From Desulfobulbus oralis (lineage in GTDB: Bacteria > Desulfobacterota > Desulfobulbia > Desulfobulbales > Desulfobulbaceae): DNA of 64,000 nt. Below, piece by piece: positions 51,518-60,488 of this stretch. The translations under genes were made by a program, and so were the position numbers. Numbering within the stretch: position 1 is the stretch's first letter; each line of letters begins with the position of its first letter. The DNA is taken from the NCBI RefSeq assembly GCF_002952055.1, contig NZ_CP021255.1, positions 1,304,851 through 1,368,850 on the forward strand, read 5' to 3'. The notes below the pieces were generated by a model that saw nothing but the letters and a program-made list of their open reading frames with translations, made no database searches and was not told the origin of the DNA.

Positions 51518-51766
51518 ACAACCGAAATTCGGTAGCAGCGGCGATTATTTTAAATAACACCCTCCTGACTGACAGGCAGGATTACGAATACAGAGGATAC
51601 GTTAGACAAGGAAAGAGAAGTGCTGGGCCCTACCAAATCAATACTGCAAATTTGATATAACCTCATGAAATGATGAGAAAATTTGTTGTATCTCATGTTT
51701 TTTGCTGGAAGACATCTGAGATACCAGCGGAAGTTTATAAATTCCTTCTTAATCGAACCTTGCGTT

Positions 51767-52339
51767 ATGCAAAAGCAAAATATTTTCACAATATTGCTTT
51801 TTATTTTTTTATTTGCATTGCCTGCCCATGCTTCAGACTGTGCAAGAATGGAAAGAAAATGGCCGTGGGAACCTGGGCAGGAAGTGAAGTATGAATGCAA
51901 CAAAATAGCAAAAATGACTTTGAGCTGGATAAAGAAGGACGAATTGCCCGATATTCAACAGCTTTTACAGGCTGATATCATCAGCTCCGAGAGCATTTTG
52001 GGCCAACCTTTCCATTGCTATGAATATAATGAGGAGAAAGTTTGCTTTTTTCAGGAAGATGCACCGATCATAATCGGTTACAATAAAAATAATGGAAAGC
52101 CAAATACAATATTATTTAATTTGATTCAAGTAGAATCAGTTGAGAGTATTCCTGAAATATTGGGACTAGGATTGTCTTCAACACCTATGAAAGGACCAGC
52201 AGGGCCTTTCTGGAATAATTTAAATGGTGTAAAACAGTTGGAATGCAATAATCCAGAGTTTAAGTATGCTGGAAATTGGATATATCCAATTATCATCCAT
52301 ATTGATAAAGCACCAATTTCAACTGAATTAATGCGTTAA
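51767..52339 (+). CDS. Secreted AT-rich hypothetical protein
   Basis: 190 aa from ATG 51767, chosen because it gives a clean signal peptide (TILLFIFLFALPAHAS, cleavage about residue 22). The mature part has several cysteines (DCARM, YECNK, FHCYEY, KVCFF, LECNN), suggesting periplasmic disulfides. Unrecognised family. It lies 249 bases after the exoprotein gene, in AT-rich DNA, and 93 bases before another hypothetical gene. An open frame reaches upstream to 51683 but has no better start. A periplasmic immunity protein is possible by location only. Confidence 0.6.
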   Translation: MQKQNIFTILLFIFLFALPAHASDCARMERKWPWEPGQEVKYECNKIAKMTLSWIKKDELPDIQQLLQADIISSESILGQPFHCYEYNEEKVCFFQEDAPIIIGYNKNNGKPNTILFNLIQVESVESIPEILGLGLSSTPMKGPAGPFWNNLNGVKQLECNNPEFKYAGNWIYPIIIHIDKAPISTELMR

Positions 52340-52432
52340 TATAACGAGATATTTTGTAAAAATCTTTAGAGATATAGCAAAAGCCATAACTGTTATAGAG
52401 TAACAACTTATTTCTTAAAGGGAATGTTCAAT

Positions 52433-52918
52433 ATGTCTAACGAAGATTATTATGTTGAATTTATTACAAAAGTATTTAGTGGCTCATTGAGTGCAACCGC
52501 GACCCAGATTAATGATGATGTTAAAAGTATCACTAATCTGGTATTTTTAGAAATCCAGAAATGTACAGGGACGATGTTTGCAGGTGATGCAATTTATGCA
52601 CTATTTTATAACGTAACAAGCTTTGCAGATTTACTTGTAAATATTGTTTCTGGAATCGCTTTAGGTACAATTTCTGGATGGATTGATGTAATTAGGCAAA
52701 ATATAAAATATAGAGTGTGCGTTGACGCTGCAGCATTCAAATGGAAAAGTGTGATGGCATTGGCGCTGCTTGACATGTCCCGGGCATCAAAAGAGGAAAT
52801 AATCGGATTTCTCAAAATTAATGCCGATTTTGACGCTACAAATGATGAGGAAATCAGAAATGTCTTTCACCTTTTGCGCCAGATCTCGGCAAAGATCAAG
52901 GAAGCTCAGGATAAATAA
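52433..52918 (+). CDS. AT-rich hypothetical protein with a central hydrophobic segment
   Basis: 161 aa. An in-frame ATG three codons upstream (52424) sits right against the AAAGGG ribosome site, so the ATG at 52433 with normal spacing is preferred. The N-terminal 90 residues are alpha-helical with a hydrophobic stretch (ADLLVNIVSGIALGTISGWI), the C-terminal part is soluble and charged (ASKEEIIGFLKINADFDATNDEEIRNVF), resembling an EF-hand-free helical regulator. No family recognised. Sits between the exoprotein gene and its secretion operon. Confidence 0.55.
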   Translation: MSNEDYYVEFITKVFSGSLSATATQINDDVKSITNLVFLEIQKCTGTMFAGDAIYALFYNVTSFADLLVNIVSGIALGTISGWIDVIRQNIKYRVCVDAAAFKWKSVMALALLDMSRASKEEIIGFLKINADFDATNDEEIRNVFHLLRQISAKIKEAQDK

Positions 52919-53191
52919 AGACTTGTTCCACTATGGGTGTCTATTGATCGTTTACAGTGCAAGCTGATAAATGTCCTTGTGTGTATGGATAAAACAAAAT
53001 TTGCATTCATTCAAATGGAAAGAAAGGGCATACTTTTGGAAGCTTTGAGAACGACCAGGCAAGTCTTTCCAAAATTCTGAAAACTTAACTATTCCATTGA
53101 TATGTAAAGTTCAATACGGTACGTTTCTAAACGGCCCAGGCCTACGAGACTCTCATAACCGCGCCAACCAAAAACGATCAGGGAGAAACAG
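52919..53191. other. Intergenic region before the DUF4410 lipoprotein gene
   Basis: 273 bases of intermediate composition without a supported gene. It probably carries the promoter for the lipoprotein and secretion genes. A GGAG site is present at 53181-53184, just ahead of the ATG at 53192. Confidence 0.4.
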
Positions 53192-53767
53192 ATGAAAAGC
53201 AAAGTTGTATGGGCCTGTATGCTGCTGCTGTCTGCAGCATTCCTCTGCTCCTGCGGCGGCAGAAAAGCGCCGGAAGAGAACCCCTTCAGGATGGAGCAGG
53301 CGCTGACACAGTCATACGAGAATATTCTCTTCTATCCCTTTGAAACAAACGAAGAAATACAAAAATACTACCCCAAGGCAAGGGAAGAATCATTGCATGC
53401 GGTAATCAGGCACCTGCGGGATAAGAAGAAATACAGGAAAATTGATAAAGTCAGTGGTAATTTCGATAAAAAATCAACCCTGCTTGTCAAGGTAAGAATA
53501 CCGGACATGAGAATTGTTGGCGGTGTTGCCCGGGCTTTTGGCGGCACATTTTTAGGCAGTTCACATATGAGCATGGAAGCCTATCTGATAGACGCGGAAA
53601 GTGGCAATACAGTAAAAATGAAGGCTTTGGCCAGCGCCAACAATCCCTGGGCTGCAGCATGGACTATTGGGGATACGGACAGGAGTCTGCCATCAGACAT
53701 GGGGCATATTCTCGGCGAATATATCGCCACCGTGGTCCCGGCCAGAGCGGTTCCGGCCAAACCATAA
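53192..53767 (+). CDS. DUF4410-type lipoprotein
   Basis: 191 aa. Lipoprotein signal with a lipobox ending LCSC, so lipidated near residue 21 and anchored in a membrane. The mature domain follows the DUF4410 pattern: YENILFYPFETNEEIQKYYP, LRDKKKYRKIDKV, STLLVKVRIPDMRIVGG and MEAYLIDAESGNTV. DUF4410 lipoproteins are widespread in proteobacteria and their role is unknown. It lies 190 bases upstream of the ABC exporter on the same strand and may belong to the secretion locus. Codon use is intermediate between the island and the core. Confidence 0.7.
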   Translation: MKSKVVWACMLLLSAAFLCSCGGRKAPEENPFRMEQALTQSYENILFYPFETNEEIQKYYPKAREESLHAVIRHLRDKKKYRKIDKVSGNFDKKSTLLVKVRIPDMRIVGGVARAFGGTFLGSSHMSMEAYLIDAESGNTVKMKALASANNPWAAAWTIGDTDRSLPSDMGHILGEYIATVVPARAVPAKP

Positions 53768-53957
53768 CACACTCCCCGGCAGGGGGCGGCATGCTGGCGG
53801 AAGGCGCCTTCCGCCAAACCCGGCAATCTGATATCGCTCCGCCCCCTGCACCGTGCAGACGGAAACAGTTACGCAGAGATAAAGGAACAGGATTGACTGA
53901 TATTGCAAGGAAAGATAACCAAAAAAATTTCTGATATAAAACCTGTAAGAAATTTCA

Positions 53958-56096
53958 ATGACCGAGACAGAATTGACGAAAAACAGAGACAGCGCAATAT
54001 TCTGTCTTTTGATGTCGGGGAGAATGCATGGACGGCACTTAAGTTATGAGCAGCTATACCATAACTTTTTTAAAGAAAACAGAAAGTATGATGGCAGTTA
54101 TTTATGTAAGACAATAAAAAATATAAAATTAAATGTTAAAATAATAAATACCAAGCTGGATAAAATTAAAAACAGCGTATTCCCACTTATCGCTGAAACA
54201 GGCACGGGTGAATTTTTTCTTATCCTCAAAAGGGATCAGGAGGAAAGCCATAAATATTTGGTACAGAAATATGGAGATAACAGGGCGACCTCTGTCACCA
54301 TACAGGAAAATTCCGACTTGCTTGCGAAATTTATCTCTGTAAGGGCAGCAGAGAAACAAACAAGAGAAGATAATGCTTTTGGCTTCTCGTGGTTTTTCAA
54401 AGCCTCAATGAAATATTGGCATGTGCTCCGCGAATGCATATTGGCATCCATATTTGTACAAATATTCGGTCTGTTATCTCCCCTCGCATTTATGATTGTT
54501 ATCGATAAGGTTTTATCGAATAACAGCATGTCCACCCTTGATGTTCTGGTCTTTTCCTTGATTATTATTTCAATTTTTGAAATCCTGCTTAACGCATTGA
54601 GAACATATTTATTATCGCATACCGCAAACCGTATTGATCTGACACTGGGTATCAGAACCTTCAGGCATTTGCTGAATCTGCCTCTGGGATATTTCCAAAG
54701 CCGGCCGGTTGGCGATACCATTGCCCGGATGAAAGAGCTGGAAGTTGTTCGCCAATTCATTACCGGTTCAGGCATACTCCTGTTTCTTGATCTCCTCTTC
54801 CTCGTCATTTTCCTGCTGTGCATGTTTTTTATCAGCCGCTTTCTCTGCGTTATCGTTATTGCGGCCATGCCCTTCCTTTTTCTCGCCTCCATGCTTATCA
54901 CGCCCATGCTGCGGAACAAGCTGGATGACAGGTATGTGCTTTCCGCGAGAAATCAGTCGTTTCTGGTCGAACTCCTTTCCGGCATCGAAACCGTCAAGGC
55001 CAATGGCGCTGAACCCCTCATGCGCGCCAGATGGGAAAACAGGCTGGCCGAGCAGGTGCGGGCCGGCTTTGCCGGCAGCAATCTGGCCAACCTCATCAAC
55101 CAGTGCTCCGCAACGGTCAACAAGGTGCTCACCGTCCTCCTGCTCTGGTTCGGCGCCAGGGAGGTGATGCAGGGGCACCTGACGGTCGGTCAGCTCATTG
55201 CCTTCAACATGCTGTCCTCGCGCGCCGTGGCGCCGATCCTCAGGCTTTCGCAGATCTGGAAGGAATTTCAGCAGGTGAAGGTCTCCATCGCCCGGATTGC
55301 CGATATTTTCAAGGCCCCGGCCGAGCCCGGTTTCAATCCGGAAAGGGTGGACCTGCCCCCTATCCGGGGAGCCCTGGAATTTGACCATGTGACCTTCAGG
55401 TACCGACCCGATGGGCCGGTGATTCTGGATGACATTTCCTTTTCCGTGCGGCCGGGCGAGCTGGTGGGCATTATCGGCTCGACCGGTTCGGGCAAGACCA
55501 CGCTGATGAAACTGCTGCAACGGATGTATGTGCCGGAAAAGGGCCGGGTGCTGGTTGACGGTATTGACATCGCCCTGGTCGACGCCGCCTGGCTGAGGCG
55601 TCAACTGGGGGTGGTCATTCAGGATGGCGTGCTCTTCAACGCCTCCATCAGGGACAATATCTCCTTCGGCAACCCCGGGCTGTCCATGGAAGCCATCGTG
55701 GAGGCAGCGCAACTGGCCGGAGCGCACGACTTCATCATGGAGCTGCAGAACGGCTATGACACGGTTGCTGGCGAGCGGGGTCTGCGGCTTTCCACCGGCC
55801 AGCGCCAGCGACTGGCCATTGCCCGGGCCCTGTCGGCAAATCCCCGCATGCTGATTCTGGACGAGGCGACCAGTTCGCTCGACTATGAGTCGGAGCAGCG
55901 GATTCAGGCGAACATGCAGAAGATATGCGCCGGCAGGACGGTCTTCATGATAGCGCACCGGCTCTCGACCATCAGGCACGCGGACAGGATTCTGTGCATC
56001 GAAAAGGGGCGGATAGTCGAGGACGACGCCCCGGACAGGCTCCTGGCCCGGGAGAGCAGATATGCCCAACTGCACCGCATCCAGGCCGGGGCCTGA
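53958..56096 (+). CDS. Type I secretion ABC exporter with C39-like domain (HlyB/RtxB type)
   Basis: 712 aa. Residues 1 to ~130 form a C39-like domain without the catalytic cysteine motif (SAIFCLLMSGRMHG in place of Q-x4-DCG-x-A), so it docks substrate and does not cleave it. Membrane domain about 160-430 with six helices. Nucleotide-binding domain: Walker A GSTGSGKTT near 507-515, signature LSTGQRQ near 612, Walker B MLILDEATSS near 631, H-loop AHRLS. It powers export of the giant exoprotein through HlyD and TolC partners. The first ~230 codons are AT-rich and the rest GC-rich, with the change near 54650. First gene of the secretion operon. Confidence 0.93.
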   Translation: MTETELTKNRDSAIFCLLMSGRMHGRHLSYEQLYHNFFKENRKYDGSYLCKTIKNIKLNVKIINTKLDKIKNSVFPLIAETGTGEFFLILKRDQEESHKYLVQKYGDNRATSVTIQENSDLLAKFISVRAAEKQTREDNAFGFSWFFKASMKYWHVLRECILASIFVQIFGLLSPLAFMIVIDKVLSNNSMSTLDVLVFSLIIISIFEILLNALRTYLLSHTANRIDLTLGIRTFRHLLNLPLGYFQSRPVGDTIARMKELEVVRQFITGSGILLFLDLLFLVIFLLCMFFISRFLCVIVIAAMPFLFLASMLITPMLRNKLDDRYVLSARNQSFLVELLSGIETVKANGAEPLMRARWENRLAEQVRAGFAGSNLANLINQCSATVNKVLTVLLLWFGAREVMQGHLTVGQLIAFNMLSSRAVAPILRLSQIWKEFQQVKVSIARIADIFKAPAEPGFNPERVDLPPIRGALEFDHVTFRYRPDGPVILDDISFSVRPGELVGIIGSTGSGKTTLMKLLQRMYVPEKGRVLVDGIDIALVDAAWLRRQLGVVIQDGVLFNASIRDNISFGNPGLSMEAIVEAAQLAGAHDFIMELQNGYDTVAGERGLRLSTGQRQRLAIARALSANPRMLILDEATSSLDYESEQRIQANMQKICAGRTVFMIAHRLSTIRHADRILCIEKGRIVEDDAPDRLLARESRYAQLHRIQAGA

Positions 56097-56108
56097 AGGA
56101 CCGGCCAG

Positions 56109-57488
56109 ATGAGTCCCATGAAGCTGATTCGGAGATTTCGCGCCGCTCTTGCGGACCTGCTTGCGGCGCAAGGCCCGGGACATGAGGATGATTTCTCGCC
56201 TGTGGCCCTCGAGGTGCTGGACCAGCCGCCCGCTCCCTTTGCCCGGGCGGCCCTGCTGCTCATTCTGCTGCTGGCCCTGATCCTCCTGGCGTGGTCGGCG
56301 CTGGCCAAAGTGGATATCGTCGTTTCGGCCACAGGCGTGGTCGTGCCCAGGGGCAAGGTCAAAGTCATCCAGCCCATGGAAGGCGGCAGGGTGACCGCCA
56401 TTCACGTGCGGGACGGCCAGCAGGTCAGGCGCGACGAGGTGCTGGTCACCATGGACAGCACGGAAAGTCAGGCCGATCTGACCACCATCCGGCAGGAACT
56501 GGAGAGCGCCGCGCTCAGCGCCATGCGCCTGCGGGCCCAGCTTTCCGGAGACGAAAGCCTGTTTCAGCCCGGGCCCGCATCCCGTGCCGCAGAGGTCAAA
56601 CTGCAGCGTGATCTGCTGCGGGAATCCCTGCTGACCGAAAAGGCGCGCCAGGCTGCCATGGCCAACGAACTCTCGCGCAATCAGGCGGAACGGGAAAGCC
56701 TGATGGCAAGCGTCGACAAGCAGGAGCGGGCGCTGCCCCTCCTGAAAAAGATGCATGAGAAAAAGAGGCACATGCTCAGAAAGGGCCTGATTCCCGAAAT
56801 CGAGTACATTCAGGCCCAGATGGCCTTTGACGACGCAAGCGGCAATCTGGAGGCGGAAAAGGGCCGGCTCCGGGCCGCGGAGGCGCAGTTGGCCAAGGCC
56901 ATGCAGGAGTCGCAACTGGAGGAGCGTGAAAAGAAACGCGATCTGCTGGCCGAGCTGTCGGAAGCGCTGAACAGGCGGGACACGCTCACGCAGGAGCTGG
57001 CCAAGGCGGCCAACAAGCAGGAGTACAGCGAACTCAGAGCGCCCATCGACGGCTTTGTCCAGCAACTGGCCATCCATACCATCGGCGGCGTGGTCACGCC
57101 CGCGCAGACCCTGATGGTGATCGTGCCGCTTGACGACGGGCTCGAAGTCGAGGCCAAGGTGCTCAACAAGGATATCGGCCTCATCGCGGGCGGCCAGCAG
57201 GTTTCGGTCAAGGTGACGGCCTACCCCTACACCCGGTACGGCGACATTGCCGGGGGCATCGAGTGGGTGGCCCAGGACGCGGTTATGGACGAGCAGCTTG
57301 GGCCGATCTACCCCGTGCGGATCTCTCTGCAGAGCACCCGCCTGCCCCGGCTGGTGGACAGGCGGGAGGGTCTGCTGTCGCCGGGCATGACCGTGACCAC
57401 CGATATCAAGGTAGGCAAAAGACGGGTCATCGAATTTTTCCTGACCCCCATTCTCCGTTACACCCAAGAAAGCTTCAGGGAGCACTGA
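56109..57488 (+). CDS. HlyD-family membrane fusion protein
   Basis: 459 aa, normal for type I adaptors. A short cytoplasmic N-terminus, one membrane helix at about residues 38-58 (ALLLILLLALILLAWSAL), then VDIVVSATGVVVPRGKVKVIQPMEGGRV (lipoyl half), a long coiled coil at about 110-300 rich in E, Q, K and A, the second lipoyl half (YSELRAPIDGFVQQLAIHTIGGVV), and a C-terminal beta barrel with the family motif (YPYTRYGDIAGGIEWVAQDA). Links the ABC exporter to the TolC channel. Starts 12 bases after the exporter stop, with GAAGGA upstream. Confidence 0.94.
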   Translation: MSPMKLIRRFRAALADLLAAQGPGHEDDFSPVALEVLDQPPAPFARAALLLILLLALILLAWSALAKVDIVVSATGVVVPRGKVKVIQPMEGGRVTAIHVRDGQQVRRDEVLVTMDSTESQADLTTIRQELESAALSAMRLRAQLSGDESLFQPGPASRAAEVKLQRDLLRESLLTEKARQAAMANELSRNQAERESLMASVDKQERALPLLKKMHEKKRHMLRKGLIPEIEYIQAQMAFDDASGNLEAEKGRLRAAEAQLAKAMQESQLEEREKKRDLLAELSEALNRRDTLTQELAKAANKQEYSELRAPIDGFVQQLAIHTIGGVVTPAQTLMVIVPLDDGLEVEAKVLNKDIGLIAGGQQVSVKVTAYPYTRYGDIAGGIEWVAQDAVMDEQLGPIYPVRISLQSTRLPRLVDRREGLLSPGMTVTTDIKVGKRRVIEFFLTPILRYTQESFREH

Positions 57489-57489
57489 C

Positions 57490-58068
57490 ATGGCGGAAAA
57501 ATCCCCCAAAGAGCAGGACGCGGCCAGCAAACAGCCGGAAGAAGCCGCGGACAGGCAGGAACAGAACGGCCAGAACGACGGTCTCGCGGAAAAACTGCAC
57601 GAGCAGGCCATGGAGCTGCTGCGCCGCCTGCCCGCCTTTGGCCCGGTCATCATGCTGTATCTGCAGTCGGCCCATCGCCGTTTTCAGTTTATCAGCGACC
57701 TGGAATGGCTGCTCATTCCGCCGCTGATGAGCAGGCAGTGCAAGCTCTTCATGAAAAAGTCCTACCCCTTCGCCTATGTCAGTTGGGCCTTTCTCAACGA
57801 AGAGGCGGAAAACAGGCTGGTTCTGAACGGGGGCAAACTCCGGCCGCAGGACTGGAAATGCGGCGAGCGTCTGTGGCTGATGGATATTGTCGCGCCATTC
57901 GGCGGGGCGGACAGGGTGCTGGCCGACATTCAGCAGAACGAGTTCCCCGGCAGAACGATCCGCCTCCTGGTGCCCGACCCGGAGACGGGCGGGGTCAGCA
58001 AACGCGAGCTGCCGCCCCGGCCCATGCCGCAGGAAACCTTTCAGGGTCCAGACGCAGGTAACGCATGA
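57490..58068 (+). CDS. Toxin-activating lysine acyltransferase (HlyC/RtxC family)
   Basis: 192 aa. After a ~40-residue charged, non-conserved N-terminal extension comes the HlyC domain: LYLQSAHRRFQFISDLEWLL with catalytic H62, SYPFAYVSWAFLNEEAE, then CGERLWLMDIVAPFGG with catalytic D132. The H-to-D spacing is 70, against 69 in HlyC (H23, D92). These enzymes take fatty acyl groups from acyl-ACP and attach them to lysines of RTX toxins in the cytoplasm before export. The only large substrate in sight is the 2943-aa exoprotein. It begins one base after the hlyD-like stop, and the tolC-like gene overlaps its stop (ATGA). Confidence 0.93.
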   Translation: MAEKSPKEQDAASKQPEEAADRQEQNGQNDGLAEKLHEQAMELLRRLPAFGPVIMLYLQSAHRRFQFISDLEWLLIPPLMSRQCKLFMKKSYPFAYVSWAFLNEEAENRLVLNGGKLRPQDWKCGERLWLMDIVAPFGGADRVLADIQQNEFPGRTIRLLVPDPETGGVSKRELPPRPMPQETFQGPDAGNA

Positions 58069-59474
58069 AAGCCATGAACCCTTCCACGAAATCCCCCTTC
58101 TGCCGGATCAGGCCGCCCTGTCTGTACGGCTGCTGTCTGCTGCTCTGCCTCTGCCTGGGTTTTCCCGCCGCCTCCCAGGCCGCGCTGAGCTACCAGGACG
58201 CCCTTGCCCGGGCGCTTGACCAGGAGGCGCGGCATCAGGCCGAAGAGCACGAGGCCCGGGCAACCCGGGCAGATGGCTGGCGCTCCATTGCCGGCATGGG
58301 CCCCACCCTGACCGCACACCTGCAACCCTCGTTCAATGAAGACCGCTTGCAGCGCGATGCGGTTCCGGCTCTGGAATACGCCGGCGACGACCGGAGCAGC
58401 TCCTACCATGACACCGAAATCGGGATCACGCTCAGGCAGCCCCTGCTCGATTTCGAACGGCTGCATACGGCCCGTTACGGGAGCCGGCAGATCGATCTGG
58501 CAGATCAGATGCGGCGCAGGTCCAGTGAAGAACTCTCTGTTCGTGTGGCGGAACTGTACTATGCCGTTTTGGCGGCAAGGGACAGTCTGGCTGTCCGCGA
58601 GGCCGAGGAAAAGACACTGAAACAGCAGGTCGAAGCCGCGCGCTCCCGGCAGGCTCTGGGTTACGGCACCGCCATCGACGTGCATGACGCGGAGGCCCGG
58701 CAGGCCCTGGCGCGGGCCGCGACAATCGCCGGCCGCGATGAACTGAACAACGCGCGCCTGGCGCTTCAGGAAGTGCTGCATCAGGAAGAGCTCGAAGATC
58801 TGGCCCCATCTCCCGCCCTTGCGGAACTGCCCCGCCGGGAACGGAATCTGGCCTTCTGGCAGCAGCAGGCGCGCGAGAGGAATACTGACCTGCAAATGAA
58901 AGACCGGCAGGCCGAAATGGCCCGGCTGGAACGGCAGGCCGCATGGTCCCGTTTCGCGCCGCGCCTGCATGCGGTGGCTTCCTACACCTACAGCAAGCCC
59001 AGCGACAGCCTGTATTACGGCGCAGAAGAAGAATCGGAAGGCTACATCGGCCTGCGCCTGGAGATGGATTTGCTGAACGGCGGTGCAGATACCGCCGCGT
59101 CGATAGCCGCAGGGCAACGCTTCGAGGCGGCGCAGGCGCGGCTGGAAGAAAGCAGGCGTGCGGTTGCCCGCTCGGTGCAATCCATGTGGGATTCCCTGGG
59201 CAGCACCTACGCCTTGGCCGAGGCCTACGAAGGGGCTGCCCAGGCAAACCGGCAGGCCATGATGGCCACAGAGGCCGGCTATCGGGAAGGAGTCAAGGTC
59301 CTGCTGGACGTGCTGGACGCCCAGCAAAAATACTACAGCGCGCTGAACCAGGCGCAGAATGTGCGAAACAACTACATGATTTTATACTATAAATTTGTCG
59401 CGCTCACCGGCCAAAGCGAGCTGCCTCTTCAGGAAGGGCCAGGCGCAGCCAAGGTTCGCGCGCGCGAACAATGA
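58065..59474 (+). CDS. TolC-family outer-membrane channel of the type I system
   Basis: 469 aa. Signal peptide of ~35 residues ending AASQA. The mature protein has two repeats of the outer-membrane efflux domain: LSYQDALARALDQE near the start, VAELYYAVLAARDSLAVREAEEKTLKQQVEAARSR as first long helices, TYTYSKPSDSLYYG for a beta-barrel strand, and YREGVKVLLDVLDAQQKYYSALNQAQ near the end, which is the typical TolC block (G-x-x-x-x-x-x-D-V-L-x-x-Q). It completes the trans-envelope conduit with the ABC and HlyD proteins. Start overlaps the acyltransferase stop. Confidence 0.93.
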   Translation: MKAMNPSTKSPFCRIRPPCLYGCCLLLCLCLGFPAASQAALSYQDALARALDQEARHQAEEHEARATRADGWRSIAGMGPTLTAHLQPSFNEDRLQRDAVPALEYAGDDRSSSYHDTEIGITLRQPLLDFERLHTARYGSRQIDLADQMRRRSSEELSVRVAELYYAVLAARDSLAVREAEEKTLKQQVEAARSRQALGYGTAIDVHDAEARQALARAATIAGRDELNNARLALQEVLHQEELEDLAPSPALAELPRRERNLAFWQQQARERNTDLQMKDRQAEMARLERQAAWSRFAPRLHAVASYTYSKPSDSLYYGAEEESEGYIGLRLEMDLLNGGADTAASIAAGQRFEAAQARLEESRRAVARSVQSMWDSLGSTYALAEAYEGAAQANRQAMMATEAGYREGVKVLLDVLDAQQKYYSALNQAQNVRNNYMILYYKFVALTGQSELPLQEGPGAAKVRAREQ

Positions 59475-60166
59475 GCAGCGCCATCTGGAAAACAGGACAG
59501 TCTGCAAGGCTGGAACGGAGCAGCCAGGGGATGAGGACGCCGCAGAGGGGCCAGTTCCGCTTGTCCGGAACTTTTGTTCATGCCCTGTGTTGTGCGGGCC
59601 TGGTCCTTGCCAGCGCCTGCGCGAGCCCCGGGGAAAAGAGGGCGAATGCCGCCCTTGCCCGGCTCTGCGTTGGTGCCGGCTTTCAGATCCATGAACGCGT
59701 CATCTTGCCACCCGGGCTCCCACTGTACACTGTGGAATCGTACACAGCCTACGAACCGTACAGGGTCTATGCGCCCGTGACACGGTATCGGCTCAGGCCG
59801 GTGAGGCGTAGTCGCCGCATTTTGAATCCGCGCCTGTTTGATCCATCTGCCGGGGTAGCGGCCCTGGGGCCGGATTATCTGGTCAAAGAGTTCACCGAGC
59901 CGCTTGCCCTCCCTGCACTGAACCTCTCGAAAGGCTTTGAGTTCCCGGACGGCATTACATTCTGGCGCGTGCATGACCAGATCATTCGCAAGTCTGACGG
60001 CAAGCCCCTGGGCGAAGTGTTGTATGTCGAGCGCCGGGGCAACAGCTTGTGGGCACAGCTCCTGGGCAGCGGCAGGCGAGCGTACCGCTGCCCGGACAAT
60101 GCCAGCATTGAGGCGCTGGTCGCCCGGATTTTTGCCGAGTCCCCGGACTCCGACATGGCGGAATAG
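59471..60166 (+). CDS. Probable lipoprotein linked to the secretion operon
   Basis: 231 aa. The ATG overlaps the TolC stop as ATGA, so it is co-translated with the exporter. A hydrophobic segment about residues 33-50 ends in a lipobox-like LASAC, giving a lipoprotein; an internal ATG at residue 21 would make the signal more normal in length. The mature part is rich in Tyr, Pro and Arg in its middle (YTAYEPYRVYAPVTRYRLRP) and has a C-terminal KGFEFPDGITFWRVHDQII region. Unrecognised. It may be an accessory factor that holds or processes the exoprotein at the surface. Confidence 0.72.
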   Translation: MSSAIWKTGQSARLERSSQGMRTPQRGQFRLSGTFVHALCCAGLVLASACASPGEKRANAALARLCVGAGFQIHERVILPPGLPLYTVESYTAYEPYRVYAPVTRYRLRPVRRSRRILNPRLFDPSAGVAALGPDYLVKEFTEPLALPALNLSKGFEFPDGITFWRVHDQIIRKSDGKPLGEVLYVERRGNSLWAQLLGSGRRAYRCPDNASIEALVARIFAESPDSDMAE

Positions 60167-60174
60167 GCCGGGAT

Positions 60175-60281
60175 TGGCGGATGCGAACGGCAATGTCCGT
60201 TTTGAGGCGGGGGCCGGCTTCAGCGCTCAGGGCCAATGCCGCGCCCGGTGTCCCCGGCACTCCTTCCTGCGGCCCGGTGGC
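60175..60281 (+). pseudogene. Debris 4: fragment of the giant exoprotein gene
   Basis: 60178-60232 reads ANGNVRFEAGAGFSAQ, matching about 46640-46695 of the intact gene (VNGDLRFEAEAGFSGQ). It then passes into GGCCAATGCCGCGCCC and a GTCCCCGGCACTCC stretch shared with debris 2. The frame stops at 60284 or is out of register; no start. It runs into R1 copy 4. Confidence 0.7.
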
Positions 60282-60488
60282 TGAAAATGCTTGGGAACTG
60301 ACAGTCGCTTTGCTGCGGCCCACATATGCCGAGCAAAGGTAAAGAAACGCTGTTCCGCACTTTTTCCCGGGAGCCTGTGCCAGGCCCTGGTCGGATTTTT
60401 CAGGCAATTGTCAAAGCGGAAGCAGCGGGGTAGTCAGACGGAGCAAAAAACAGGAAAGTCTGAACCCCGGAAATGTTTGTGGCAGAGC
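60282..60488 (+). repeat. Leader element R1, copy 4
   Basis: Contains GGGAACTGACAG, the TTTTTCAGGCAATTG block, the promoter-like pair (with a weaker -10), GGAGCAAAAAACAGG and ATGTTTGTGGCAGAGCA. Most like copy 2. Confidence 0.75.
60408..60436 (+). promoter_or_regulatory. Putative sigma-70 promoter in R1 copy 4
   Basis: TTGTCA (60408-60413), 17-base spacer, TAGTCA (60431-60436). The -10 is weaker than in the other three R1 copies (TAGTCA against TAATCT), so this copy may be less active. Confidence 0.5.
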
